Below, piece by piece: positions 15,316 through 23,297 of a stretch of DNA of 64,000 bases. A model generated the notes under the pieces. It made no database searches. It saw only the letters and a program-made list of their open reading frames with translations, and was not told the DNA's origin. This DNA comes from Candidatus Alistipes faecigallinarum (lineage in GTDB: Bacteria > Bacteroidota > Bacteroidia > Bacteroidales > Rikenellaceae). The position numbers and the translations under genes were made by a program. The stretch is from NCBI GenBank assembly GCA_019115605.1, contig DXDG01000018.1, forward strand, positions 97,105 to 161,104. Reading direction: 5' to 3'. Within the stretch, counting starts at the first letter, position 1. Each line of letters opens with the position of its first letter.

Positions 15316-17703
15316 ATGGATTACGCACAGATTACCATCATCAAGCGTGATGGCAAGACGGAGCCGTTTTCGCTGGAGAAGATCGTCCGCGCCATCACGA
15401 AAGCCTATCGCGCGGGCGGCATTACGGACCGCGAGCAGACGATCGCCCGCATCGCCTCGGACGTCGCCTCGTCCATCACGAAGTCGGAGATCTCCGTCGA
15501 GGAGATCCAGGACCTGGTCGAGGAGCGGCTCATGGGGCGCGACCCGTCGATCGCCAAGCGGTATATCATCTACCGCGAGTGGCGCAATGTCGAGCGCGAC
15601 CGCCGTTCGACGATCAAGGGGGTTATGGACGGCATCGTTACGGTCGAGCGCAACGACGTCAACCTCTCGAACGCCAACATGTCGTCGCACACGCCTGCGG
15701 GCCAGATGATGACCTTCGCCTCGGAGATCACGAAGGACTACGCGCTGAAGTACCTTGTGGGAGTTCGCTACGGCCGGGCGCACCGCGACGGCGACATCCA
15801 TATCCACGACCTGGACTACTATCCCACGAAGACCACAACCTGCATCCAGTACGATCTGGAGGATATCTACCGGCGCGGTTTCCATACCAAGAACGGTTCG
15901 GTGCGCACGCCGCAGTCGATCCAGAGCTACGCCACGCTGGCCACGATCGTCTTCCAGACGAACCAGAACGAGCAGCACGGCGGACAGTCGATTCCGGCCT
16001 TCGACCGTTTCATGGCCCCGGGCGTGCTCAAGACCTTCCGCAAACACCTGGTCGAGGGAGCCGCTTTCCTTGCCTCGCTCAAGGAATCCACCGCCCCCGG
16101 GCGGGCACAGCTCAAGGCGCTCTGCGAGGAGCATGTCCCGACGATCGAGGCTTCGGACGAGCGCCTTGCCGACCTGCTGCAGGCCCTTTCCGCAGTAGGC
16201 CTCGGGATCACCGAAAAGGAGCTGCGGCAGATTTGGGATCATGCCTATGACGCGACGCGACGTGAAACGCACCAGGCCATGGAGGGCTTCATCCACAACC
16301 TCAATACGATGCATTCGCGCGGCGGCAACCAGGTGGTCTTCAGCTCGGTGAACTACGGCACGGACACCTCGCCCGAGGGCCGCATGGTTATCCGCGAGCT
16401 GCTTGCCGCCACGGTCGAGGGTCTGGGCCACGGCGAGGTTCCGGTCTTCCCGATCCAGATTTTCAAGGTCAAGGAGGGTGTTTCGTGGAGCGACGAGGAC
16501 TGCGAGGCCGCCGTCCGCGATTTCGACGGGGCCCTTGCCGGCCGGATTCCGTTCCGGGCGCCGAACTTCGACCTGCTGATCGAGGCGTGCCGCACGACCT
16601 CCGTGGCGCTCTTCCCGAACTTCATGTTCCTCGATGCGCCGTTCAACCGCCACGAGAAGTGGCGTGCCGACGATCCGGACCGCTTCCGCTACGAAGTGGC
16701 GACGATGGGGTGCCGCACGCGGGTCTTCGAGAATCTCCACGGCGAGAAGAGCTCCTGGGGTCGCGGCAACCTGTCGTTCACCTCGATGAACCTGCCGCGC
16801 CTGGCCATCGAGGCCGTGCGCGAGGCTTCGGACCTGATCCCCGACGGCAACAAGCACGCCATCCGCAAGGAGGCGCGGTCGATCTTCCTCGAGTCGGTGC
16901 ACCGCACGGCGTCGATGATCGCCGAACAGCTCTACGAACGCTATCTGTTCCAGCGCACGGCCCTAGCGCGGCAGTTCCCCTTCATGATGTCGAACGATGT
17001 CTGGAAGGGCGGCGGGCGGCTTGCCCCCAACGACGAGGTGGGCGACGTGCTACAGCAGGGTACGCTGGGCATCGGTTTCATCGGGGGCCACAACGCCATG
17101 GTGGCCCTCTACGACGAGGGACACGCCACCTCGCAGGAGGCCTGGCAGACGCTCTACGACGCCGTGCTGGTCATGAACCGCGTCGTTGAGGAGTACAAGG
17201 CCCGCTACGGGCTCAACTACTCCGTGCTGGCAACGCCCGCCGAGGGGTTGAGCGGCCGCTTTACGCGCCTCGACCGCAAGCGCTACGGCGTGATCCCCGG
17301 AGTTACCGACCGCGACTACTACGTCAATTCGTTCCATGTCGATGTCCGCGAGCCGGTCTCGATCGTCGAGAAGATCCGCCTCGAAGCCCCCTTCCATGCC
17401 ATCACGCGCGGCGGACATATCACCTATGTCGAGCTGGACGGCGAGGCGAAGAAGAATCCCGTGGCGATCCTCAAGATCGTGAAGGTGATGCAGGATGCGG
17501 GCATCGGCTACGGCTCGATCAACCATCCGATTGACACCTGCCGCAAATGCTCCTACCGCGGGGTGATCTACTCGAAGTGCCCGGTCTGCGGCTCGGAGGA
17601 TATCTCGCGCATGCGCCGCATCACGGGCTACCTGACCGGAAGCCTCGAATCGTGGAACTCCGCCAAGCAGGCTGAGGAGCGCGACCGGGTGAAGCACCAT
17701 TGA
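15316..17703 (+). CDS. nrdD: anaerobic (class III) ribonucleoside-triphosphate reductase
   Basis: 795 residues. NrdD reduces NTPs to dNTPs under anaerobic conditions using a glycyl radical. An N-terminal ATP-cone allosteric domain (about 1-95, starting MDYAQITIIKRDGKTEPFSL) precedes the catalytic barrel. Near the C-terminus is a four-Cys zinc site (DTCRKC and CPVC) and the radical site RITGYLTG with Gly771. Transcribed behind a cobalamin riboswitch and followed 19 nt later by its activase gene nrdG. Confidence 0.96.
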   Translation: MDYAQITIIKRDGKTEPFSLEKIVRAITKAYRAGGITDREQTIARIASDVASSITKSEISVEEIQDLVEERLMGRDPSIAKRYIIYREWRNVERDRRSTIKGVMDGIVTVERNDVNLSNANMSSHTPAGQMMTFASEITKDYALKYLVGVRYGRAHRDGDIHIHDLDYYPTKTTTCIQYDLEDIYRRGFHTKNGSVRTPQSIQSYATLATIVFQTNQNEQHGGQSIPAFDRFMAPGVLKTFRKHLVEGAAFLASLKESTAPGRAQLKALCEEHVPTIEASDERLADLLQALSAVGLGITEKELRQIWDHAYDATRRETHQAMEGFIHNLNTMHSRGGNQVVFSSVNYGTDTSPEGRMVIRELLAATVEGLGHGEVPVFPIQIFKVKEGVSWSDEDCEAAVRDFDGALAGRIPFRAPNFDLLIEACRTTSVALFPNFMFLDAPFNRHEKWRADDPDRFRYEVATMGCRTRVFENLHGEKSSWGRGNLSFTSMNLPRLAIEAVREASDLIPDGNKHAIRKEARSIFLESVHRTASMIAEQLYERYLFQRTALARQFPFMMSNDVWKGGGRLAPNDEVGDVLQQGTLGIGFIGGHNAMVALYDEGHATSQEAWQTLYDAVLVMNRVVEEYKARYGLNYSVLATPAEGLSGRFTRLDRKRYGVIPGVTDRDYYVNSFHVDVREPVSIVEKIRLEAPFHAITRGGHITYVELDGEAKKNPVAILKIVKVMQDAGIGYGSINHPIDTCRKCSYRGVIYSKCPVCGSEDISRMRRITGYLTGSLESWNSAKQAEERDRVKHH

Positions 17704-17722
17704 CCGTCGCCTGCCGCTTGTG

Positions 17723-18208
17723 ATGACACCGCTCCGCATCCTTCAGATCTACCCGGAGACGATCTCCGACGGTTACGGCATCCGCTATGCGATCTATTTT
17801 GCCGGCTGTGCGCACCGTTGCCCGGGCTGCCACAATCCGCAGAGCCACGATCCCCTGCAGGGTACCGTCCTTACCGACGCATGGGTGGAACGCATCTGCC
17901 GGGAGATCCGCTCCAATCCGCTGCTCGACGGCATTACGGTCAGCGGCGGCGATCCGCTGCTGCGGCCCGAGGCGATGGAGCGCTTCCTGCGGCAGCTCAA
18001 GGAGCGCACCGGGCGGAACATCTGGTGCTATACGGGCTATACGCTCGAGGAGTGCCTTGCCGATCCGGCGCGCCGCGCCTGCCTGCGGTGGATCGACACG
18101 TTGGTTGAGGGGCGCTATGTCGAGGCGCTGCGCGACCCGACGCTCCGCTTCCGGGGCAGTTCGAACCAGCGCGTGATCGACGTTGCGGCGCTGCATCTGT
18201 CCGACTGA
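17723..18208 (+). CDS. nrdG: anaerobic ribonucleotide reductase-activating protein
   Basis: 161 residues, a compact radical-SAM protein. The CX3CX2C motif is CAHRCPGC (Cys29, Cys33, Cys36), which holds the 4Fe-4S cluster; SGGDPLL is the SAM-binding GGE-like motif. NrdG generates the glycyl radical on NrdD. ATG at 17723 was chosen over the GTG directly before it. Second gene of the riboswitch operon, with a terminator 8 nt after the stop. Confidence 0.95.
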   Translation: MTPLRILQIYPETISDGYGIRYAIYFAGCAHRCPGCHNPQSHDPLQGTVLTDAWVERICREIRSNPLLDGITVSGGDPLLRPEAMERFLRQLKERTGRNIWCYTGYTLEECLADPARRACLRWIDTLVEGRYVEALRDPTLRFRGSSNQRVIDVAALHLSD

Positions 18209-18215
18209 CCAAAGA

Positions 18216-18246
18216 AAAGGGAGTTGCCCGTCGGGCAACTCCCTTT
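18216..18246. terminator. bidirectional terminator between nrdG and yajC
   Basis: A 14-bp perfect stem (AAAGGGAGTTGCCC with its complement) and a three-base loop. It lies between the two convergent gene ends. Confidence 0.85.
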
Positions 18247-18266
18247 CGTATGGCGCATGCTGCGGA

Positions 18267-18599
18267 TTACTGACGCTGCAGGTCCGTATTGTCGGCCACG
18301 ACCATGTTTTTGTCGATGCGCAGCGTTACGTTGCCGTCCACCTCGATGAGCAGGGTAGTCTCCTTGACCTCCTTGACCACGCCGTAGATGCCGCCGGCGG
18401 TGATGATCTTGTCGCCCTTCTTCAGGCCGTCGCGGAAGGCCTGCATCTGCTTGCGGCGCTTGGCCTCGGGACGCCACATGAAGAGCCAGAGGACCAGCAC
18501 CATGAGGGCGATCATAATGATGAAACTGTACTGTTGCATGAAGCCGGGCTGGGGCTGCTGTGCGGCGGTGCCGGCTGCTGCCTGAAGGAAATTGATCAT
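18267..18599 (-). CDS. yajC: preprotein translocase subunit YajC
   Basis: 110 residues: a short periplasmic N-terminus rich in Ala/Gln/Pro, one membrane helix (about 22-41), then WRPEAKRRKQMQAF and the cytoplasmic domain with KKGDKIITAGGIYGVV and VDGNVTLRIDKNMV. YajC associates with SecDF at the Sec translocon. It lies downstream of nusB and the DUF1573 gene, a recurrent Bacteroidetes order, but has its own TATCTTTG element. Confidence 0.95.
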   Translation of the reverse strand: MINFLQAAAGTAAQQPQPGFMQQYSFIIMIALMVLVLWLFMWRPEAKRRKQMQAFRDGLKKGDKIITAGGIYGVVKEVKETTLLIEVDGNVTLRIDKNMVVADNTDLQRQ

Positions 18600-18643
18600 A
18601 ACGGTTATTCGTTTTTTAAGTGATTGTTCGCTTTATCGACGGA

Positions 18644-18651
18644 CAAAGATA
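18644..18651 (-). promoter_or_regulatory. -7 element TATCTTTG, yajC
   Basis: Perfect TAnnTTTG on the minus strand, 44 bases upstream of the yajC ATG. Confidence 0.6.
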
Positions 18652-18780
18652 ATGCAATTCGGATATAAAACAAACAACAGCTCCGATTTGTTTGCCGGAT
18701 GCCGTTTTTTCTGGTCTTTTTTTCGATGAGGAGGGGTTTTTCGGGTCCCGGAAACCCCGACCCGGCGGGAACCGTCCGTT

Positions 18781-19224
18781 TTATTCGACTTCTGCCTCCA
18801 CGAAGAGCTTGAGGGGCTTGCTGCCGCCGGCCAGCAGGATTTCCACGGTCTTGAGCTGCCAGCCCCGCGTGCCTCTCGAATCGAACGAGATGACCACCTG
18901 CCGTGCGGCGCCCGGTGCAAAGGGCTCCTGCGAGTATTCGAGCGTCGTGCAGCCGCAGTTGCGTTCGTAGGAGCGGATGGCCGTGGGGCGTTCGGACCGG
19001 TTGGCGATGCGGAATTGCAGCTGTGCGATCTCGCCCGAGTGCATGCGCCCGAAACGGATGGTGTCCGTAGCGCCCCTGTCGAAGAACTCCTCCCCGATGC
19101 GGATGGTCTGGAATGCGCCCCCGGCCGCCTCGTCCGAGTGTGCCTGTCGTTTTCCGGCCGCACCGCCGCAGGCTGTGCAGAGCAGGCCGAGCATCAGTGC
19201 ATATGCCGCTGTGCGGAGTCTCAT
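18781..19224 (-). CDS. DUF1573 lipoprotein
   Basis: 147 residues starting MRLRTAAYALMLGLLCTACGG. The lipobox places the lipidated Cys at residue 19, so it should be a membrane-anchored periplasmic or outer-membrane lipoprotein. The body is an Ig-like DUF1573 domain with FDRGATDTIRFGRMHSGEI, the conserved RSYERNCGCTTLEYS Cys pair and PFAPGAARQVVISFDSRG. Function unknown. Its ATG overlaps the nusB stop by 4 nt (19221-19224), a sign of translational coupling. Confidence 0.85.
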   Translation of the reverse strand: MRLRTAAYALMLGLLCTACGGAAGKRQAHSDEAAGGAFQTIRIGEEFFDRGATDTIRFGRMHSGEIAQLQFRIANRSERPTAIRSYERNCGCTTLEYSQEPFAPGAARQVVISFDSRGTRGWQLKTVEILLAGGSKPLKLFVEAEVE

Positions 19225-20156
19225 ATCAATCCGCGGCCGGCCTTCCTGATGCGCCCCTCTTCGGTGAGCGACTCGACGATCTTGTCCAGCACGCCGTTGA
19301 TGAAGGTGCTGCTGCCGGGTGTGGAGTAGTATTTCGAGATCTCGATCCACTCGTCGAGCGTAACCTTCACGGGAATCGAGGGGAAATTGATGAGCTCGGC
19401 CATCGCCGTGGCGAGGATCAGGTTGTCCATGAAGACGATGCGCTCGACATCCCAGTTCGCCGTGTAGCGCTCGATGTAGTCCTGGTAGGAGGCATAGTTC
19501 ACGAGCGTCTTCTCGAAGAGCGTCTTGACGAATTCGGGATCTTCGCCGCTCTTGAACTTCGCGGGGACCTTCAGGTCGGTATGCGCGGGGCGCAGGTTCT
19601 CCAGCGTGCGGAGGATCATCATGACGATGTAGGGCAGGTCGTCGTTCCAGAGGATCGAGATCTCCTCGAGGACGTCGTCGAGCGCCTCGCACTCCTGCAT
19701 CGACCGGAAGAATGCATCGAGCAGGCGGCGGTCCTCGTCGAGCGAACGCTCCTCGCGCTGCATGTACTCCTTGTAGTAGTCGCTCTCCACGAGCTGCGTG
19801 TAGAGCGTGCGGATCAGATCGGGATACTGCCCCCATCCGAGCTTGCGTGCGGCGACATGGTCGTTCACGGCATCGCTGTTGGCGATGATGCGGACGATCG
19901 AGTTGTCGATGAACTTGGTGTTGGGATGGAGGTCTTCGAATGTCGGCAGTTTCTTCTGCTTGGCCAGCTCCTGACGCTGCTCGGCGTAGCGGACGATCTC
20001 CACGGGGAGCGTCAGCATCTGGAAATAGAGGTCGTAGGCCTTGTCTACGGACGCCATGAGCGTTTTTTCCGAGGCGATCATGTTGTCGGCTCCCGACTTG
20101 ATGTGGGCGAACAGCGCCTTGATGACCTTGATGCGGAGTAATCTTCTGCTCAACAT
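19221..20156 (-). CDS. nusB: transcription antitermination factor NusB (long Bacteroidetes form)
   Basis: 311 residues, about twice the E. coli protein. It starts MLSRRLLRIKVIKALFAH, and the C-terminal half holds the canonical NusB fold, recognised by DVERIVFMDNLILATAMAE and INFPSIPVKVTLDEWIEI with STFINGVLDKIV. NusB pairs with NusE (S10) on boxA RNA to promote rRNA antitermination. The extra N-terminal helical region is usual in this phylum. Promoter TATCTTTG lies 24 bases upstream. Confidence 0.93.
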   Translation of the reverse strand: MLSRRLLRIKVIKALFAHIKSGADNMIASEKTLMASVDKAYDLYFQMLTLPVEIVRYAEQRQELAKQKKLPTFEDLHPNTKFIDNSIVRIIANSDAVNDHVAARKLGWGQYPDLIRTLYTQLVESDYYKEYMQREERSLDEDRRLLDAFFRSMQECEALDDVLEEISILWNDDLPYIVMMILRTLENLRPAHTDLKVPAKFKSGEDPEFVKTLFEKTLVNYASYQDYIERYTANWDVERIVFMDNLILATAMAELINFPSIPVKVTLDEWIEISKYYSTPGSSTFINGVLDKIVESLTEEGRIRKAGRGLI

Positions 20157-20180
20157 ATCTTATAGAACGATTTTGCGGGG

Positions 20181-20188
20181 CAAAGATA
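20181..20188 (-). promoter_or_regulatory. -7 element TATCTTTG, nusB operon
   Basis: Perfect TAnnTTTG on the minus strand, upstream of nusB and the DUF1573 gene. Confidence 0.65.
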
Positions 20189-20319
20189 GTGCATGGCGTC
20201 GTGAAAATCAAATCTTCGGGGCAAATTCGATGCGGAATCTCGCATGGACGGTCTGCCGTACCCGGCGGCGATTCCTGCGATTCTTGTCGGGAGGATGCTT
20301 CGGGATCGGAATAAATATG

Positions 20320-20327
20320 TATCTTTG
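20320..20327 (+). promoter_or_regulatory. -7 element TATCTTTG placed 7 bases before the BaiN ATG
   Basis: Perfect TAnnTTTG. Only seven bases separate it from the first ATG (20335), so the mRNA leader would be almost absent. Confidence 0.6.
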
Positions 20328-20334
20328 CACCAAT

Positions 20335-21615
20335 ATGGAACAGATGGAAGAGATCCGCCCCTACGACGTCATTGTCGTCGGCGCGGGCGCCGCGGGCCTG
20401 ATGGCCGCGGGTACGGCGGCACGCAGCGGCAGGCGCGTGCTGCTCCTCGAAAAGATGGAGAAATCGGGCCGCAAGGTCCGCATTACGGGCAAGGGACGCT
20501 GCAACGTAACCAATGCGCGGCCTGCGGAGGAGTTTGCCTCGCAGGTGCGTACGAATGCGGAGTTTCTGGCTCCGGCCTTTACGTCGTTCAACAACCGGGC
20601 GACGATCCGCTTCTTCGAGCGTCGGGGCGTGAAGCTCGACATCGAGCGCGGCGAGCGGGTCTTTCCTCACAGCGGCAAGGCGTGGGACATTGCCAACGCC
20701 CTGCTGGACTACTGCGTTGAGAACGGCGTCAAGATTCTTTACGATACGCGCGTTACGGGCATCCTGACCCTCGGCGACCGGGTCTTCGGCGTGAAATACA
20801 TCAACAAACGGGGCTTCGAACGCAAGGAGGAGGCCCCGCGCGTCATCCTTGCCACGGGCGGCGTCTCCTATCCCGCCACGGGCTCCACGGGCGACGGCTA
20901 CGCCTTTGCCGCCGACCTGGGCCATACGATCGAGCCGCTGCGGCCGTCGCTCACGCCGCTCGTCTCGCCGCATCCGCGCGTGCGGCAGCTCCACCGGCTG
21001 CTGCTGCGCAACGTCCGGGCGACGTTGTGGATCGACGACGAGGCGGTCCGCGAGGAGTTCGGCGAGCTGGGCTTCTCCGAGCGGGGCATCGAGGGTGCCG
21101 TGGCGCTGCGCATGAGCCGCGATGCCGTCGATGCGCTTATCGACGGCCGCCGCGTGAAGCTGGTCGTCGATCTGAAGCCGGCTCTCACCGAGGAGGTGCT
21201 CCGCGAGCGCATCTCGCGCGAACTGGCCGAGCTGGCCCCCACGGAGTTCTTTGCCGAGCTGCTGCGCAAGCTCGTTCCGCGCCCCATGGTGCTTCCGCTG
21301 GCCCAGGAGCTGGACATCCACTCCAAAACCTACGTCTCGAAGCTCACCGAAGCGGAGATCACGCGCCTGATCCGCACGCTCAAGGGGCTGACCTTCCCCA
21401 TCACGGACTACGCGCCGTTCGAATATGCCATCACGACGGCCGGCGGCGTCCGCTGCTCGGAGGTGGACCCCGAGACGCTCGAATCGCTGAAGGTCCGGGG
21501 TCTCTATTTTGCCGGCGAGGTGCTCGACCTGGACGCCAATACCGGGGGTTACAACCTCCAGATCGCCTTTTCGACGGGCCATCTGGCCGGAGAGCTGAAA
21601 ACGCACCGCTCATGA
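20335..21615 (+). CDS. BaiN/HI0933-family FAD-dependent oxidoreductase
   Basis: 426 residues. The Rossmann FAD motif is VVGAGAAGLMAAG (about 14-26), followed by LLEKMEKSGRKVRITGKGRCN, the family's highly conserved block. FPHSGKAWDIANAL, LATGGVSYPATGSTGDGY and the C-terminal TAGGV, GLYFAGEVLDLDANTGGYNLQ complete the pattern. Members include YhiN and the bile-acid-related BaiN, but most have no proven substrate. An alternative start is the Met at 20344. The downstream gene overlaps by 4 nt. Confidence 0.9.
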   Translation: MEQMEEIRPYDVIVVGAGAAGLMAAGTAARSGRRVLLLEKMEKSGRKVRITGKGRCNVTNARPAEEFASQVRTNAEFLAPAFTSFNNRATIRFFERRGVKLDIERGERVFPHSGKAWDIANALLDYCVENGVKILYDTRVTGILTLGDRVFGVKYINKRGFERKEEAPRVILATGGVSYPATGSTGDGYAFAADLGHTIEPLRPSLTPLVSPHPRVRQLHRLLLRNVRATLWIDDEAVREEFGELGFSERGIEGAVALRMSRDAVDALIDGRRVKLVVDLKPALTEEVLRERISRELAELAPTEFFAELLRKLVPRPMVLPLAQELDIHSKTYVSKLTEAEITRLIRTLKGLTFPITDYAPFEYAITTAGGVRCSEVDPETLESLKVRGLYFAGEVLDLDANTGGYNLQIAFSTGHLAGELKTHRS

Positions 21616-22118
21616 AACTGCACGGACATCGCCTGCGCATCGCCTCCCACATGTCGGAGCTTCGCAACCGCCTCTCGCGGGCGCGCTATTTCCGGGGACA
21701 CGGGGTTCATTCCCCCTTCGTCTATGACCTGGTTCGCACGGTCTTCATGCACCACGAGCTTTATGAAGGGGATCGCCGGCTCTATGAGACCCTCCTTGCG
21801 CGGGGTGTCGAGCCGCGGCGGGCTGTCCAGCTGCAGAATCTGGCGATCCATTGCGGCTATGCGACCTTCGGCATGGATCGTGCGGATGCCGATCTGTGTA
21901 TCGCCACCCGGGAGCTCGATCCGGCGGCCACGGTCCGGCTTGTTGTTGCGGCTTCGGCCGCGGGGCATACCGTGGTGCTGCTTTCGCCCTATGCGGACCG
22001 GGACCGGCAGCTGCTCTGCAGCCGGTTGATTGCCGCCCATCGTTCGACGACGGTGGACAACCGGGCCTATCTGCTCTTTTTCAACAATTATCTGCCTAAA
22101 CAACATTTCCGCCTATGA
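21612..22118 (+). CDS. shrunken methyltransferase-like protein
   Basis: 168 residues. The N-terminus has RARYFRGHGVHSPFVYDLV and the C-terminus has TVDNRAYLLFFNNYLPKQHF; both blocks resemble a Bacteroidetes class I SAM-dependent methyltransferase family whose members begin with HSPFVY and end with a related KxHF sequence. Here I see no Gly-rich SAM-binding motif in between, and the chain is shorter than my recollection of that family (roughly 240-260). Likely catalytically dead or repurposed. Overlaps BaiN and the PduO gene by 4 nt each. Confidence 0.6.
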   Translation: MKLHGHRLRIASHMSELRNRLSRARYFRGHGVHSPFVYDLVRTVFMHHELYEGDRRLYETLLARGVEPRRAVQLQNLAIHCGYATFGMDRADADLCIATRELDPAATVRLVVAASAAGHTVVLLSPYADRDRQLLCSRLIAAHRSTTVDNRAYLLFFNNYLPKQHFRL

Positions 22119-22669
22119 AAGTCTATACCAAAACCGGCGACCGGGGCACGACCTCGCTGATCGGCGGCGAGCGGGTTTCGAAAACCGACGAGCGTGTCGA
22201 GGCCTACGGTACCGTGGACGAACTCACGGCCTTTGTTGCGCTGCTGTCGGACCGGCTTCGCGAGGCTTCCTCGGCACCTGCGGGGATCGTGGAGGAGCTG
22301 AACCGCATTCAGTCGCGGCTGATGACCGTCGAGGCGCTGCTGGCCTCCGACCCTGCGGGCCGCAAGCAGGTGCCGCCGCTGCCCGAGGATGCCGTTTCGT
22401 GGCTTGAGACGCGCATCGACGCCATGCAGGCCGAGGTTCCGCCCATCGACAAGTTCACCATTCCCGGAGGACATACGGCCGTTTCGCTGTGCCATGTCTG
22501 CCGCACGGTCTGCCGGCGTGCCGAGCGTGCGGCGCTGCGTGCCGATGCGCAGTACGGTGTCGATCCCTCGACGCTCGTGTGGCTGAACCGCCTCTCGGAT
22601 TATTTCTATGTGCTGGGCCGCCTGCTGACCTCGTTCTACGGCGTGCAGGAGACGCTCTGGATTCCCTGA
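22115..22669 (+). CDS. cob(I)yrinic acid a,c-diamide adenosyltransferase, PduO type
   Basis: 184 residues. It transfers the 5'-deoxyadenosyl group of ATP to Co(I) corrinoid to make adenosylcobalamin or its precursor. ATP-binding residues are in the N-terminal KVYTKTGDRGTTSLIGG; FTIPGGH, CRTVCRRAER and NRLSDYFYVLGR form the rest of the active site. Third gene of the BaiN operon, followed by a strong terminator. Together with the riboswitch 7 kb upstream it shows that this organism uses cobalamin. Confidence 0.93.
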   Translation: MKVYTKTGDRGTTSLIGGERVSKTDERVEAYGTVDELTAFVALLSDRLREASSAPAGIVEELNRIQSRLMTVEALLASDPAGRKQVPPLPEDAVSWLETRIDAMQAEVPPIDKFTIPGGHTAVSLCHVCRTVCRRAERAALRADAQYGVDPSTLVWLNRLSDYFYVLGRLLTSFYGVQETLWIP

Positions 22670-22685
22670 CGATTTGTTTCAAGAC

Positions 22686-22725
22686 AAAAGCGGAGCATGA
22701 CAAGTCCAGGTCATGCTCCGCTTTT
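22686..22725. terminator. strong terminator after the PduO gene
   Basis: A 15-bp perfect stem (AAAAGCGGAGCATGA with its complement), a ten-base loop and a T-run on the plus strand. The A-run on the 5' side makes it usable for the convergent gene too. Confidence 0.9.
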
Positions 22726-22743
22726 TTATTGCCGCTGCGGATT

Positions 22744-23283
22744 CTACGGCAATGAGAACGTGATGGTAACCGAACCTTTTCCGCCCAGCAGGTCGAGCAT
22801 CTGTTCGCGGGTGGAGACTCCGTCCACCCGTCCCAGACGGGTATAGCTCCAGGTATTCGAACCGTAGAACAGCACGACCGAATTGCCCTGGTAGAGGATC
22901 ATGTCGCCTGCGGAGGTCGTGGTGCGCACGTCGTTTCTCGGCAGCGAGAAGCCGAGTGCCCCCACCTTCTCCATGTCGCCGTAGTCGTCCATCCGGATCT
23001 GGATGGGCTCCCGGGCAAGCCGCTCCTTGAGTGCTTCGACCGCATCGTTTGCTTCGAGGGTCGCGGTGAACGAGTTTCCGTTCACCGTCAATTTGATTTT
23101 GCCGTTTTCCATGGGATCGTCATTGTTACCGTCATCCTCGTCGCCGGGTTCGTTGGGTGTTTCGGGCTCATCGGGTTGAGGTTGTTCGGGAACCTCGGGA
23201 GTCGGAGCTTCGGTGTCCGGACTGCAGGCCGCAATCGAGAGAAATGCAAGCAGCAGTAACGGGATCAGCGTTATCGTTTTCAT
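22744..23283 (-). CDS. cyclophilin-like lipoprotein
   Basis: 179 residues. The signal ends in a lipobox (LAFLSIAACS, Cys20), followed by an acidic Pro/Glu/Asp linker (about 21-60). The domain that follows (KIKLTVNGNSFTATLEAN on, about 63-179) has the cyclophilin-like small barrel pattern, with LPRNDVRTTTSAGDMILYQGNSVVLFYG and the terminal VTITFSLP. Such domains are usually cytosolic with no proven activity. Start at 23283 gives the signal peptide. The CMD-cupin gene ends 14 nt upstream, same strand, so they form an operon. Confidence 0.75.
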   Translation of the reverse strand: MKTITLIPLLLLAFLSIAACSPDTEAPTPEVPEQPQPDEPETPNEPGDEDDGNNDDPMENGKIKLTVNGNSFTATLEANDAVEALKERLAREPIQIRMDDYGDMEKVGALGFSLPRNDVRTTTSAGDMILYQGNSVVLFYGSNTWSYTRLGRVDGVSTREQMLDLLGGKGSVTITFSLP

Positions 23284-23297
23284 GCGACGAACCGTTT

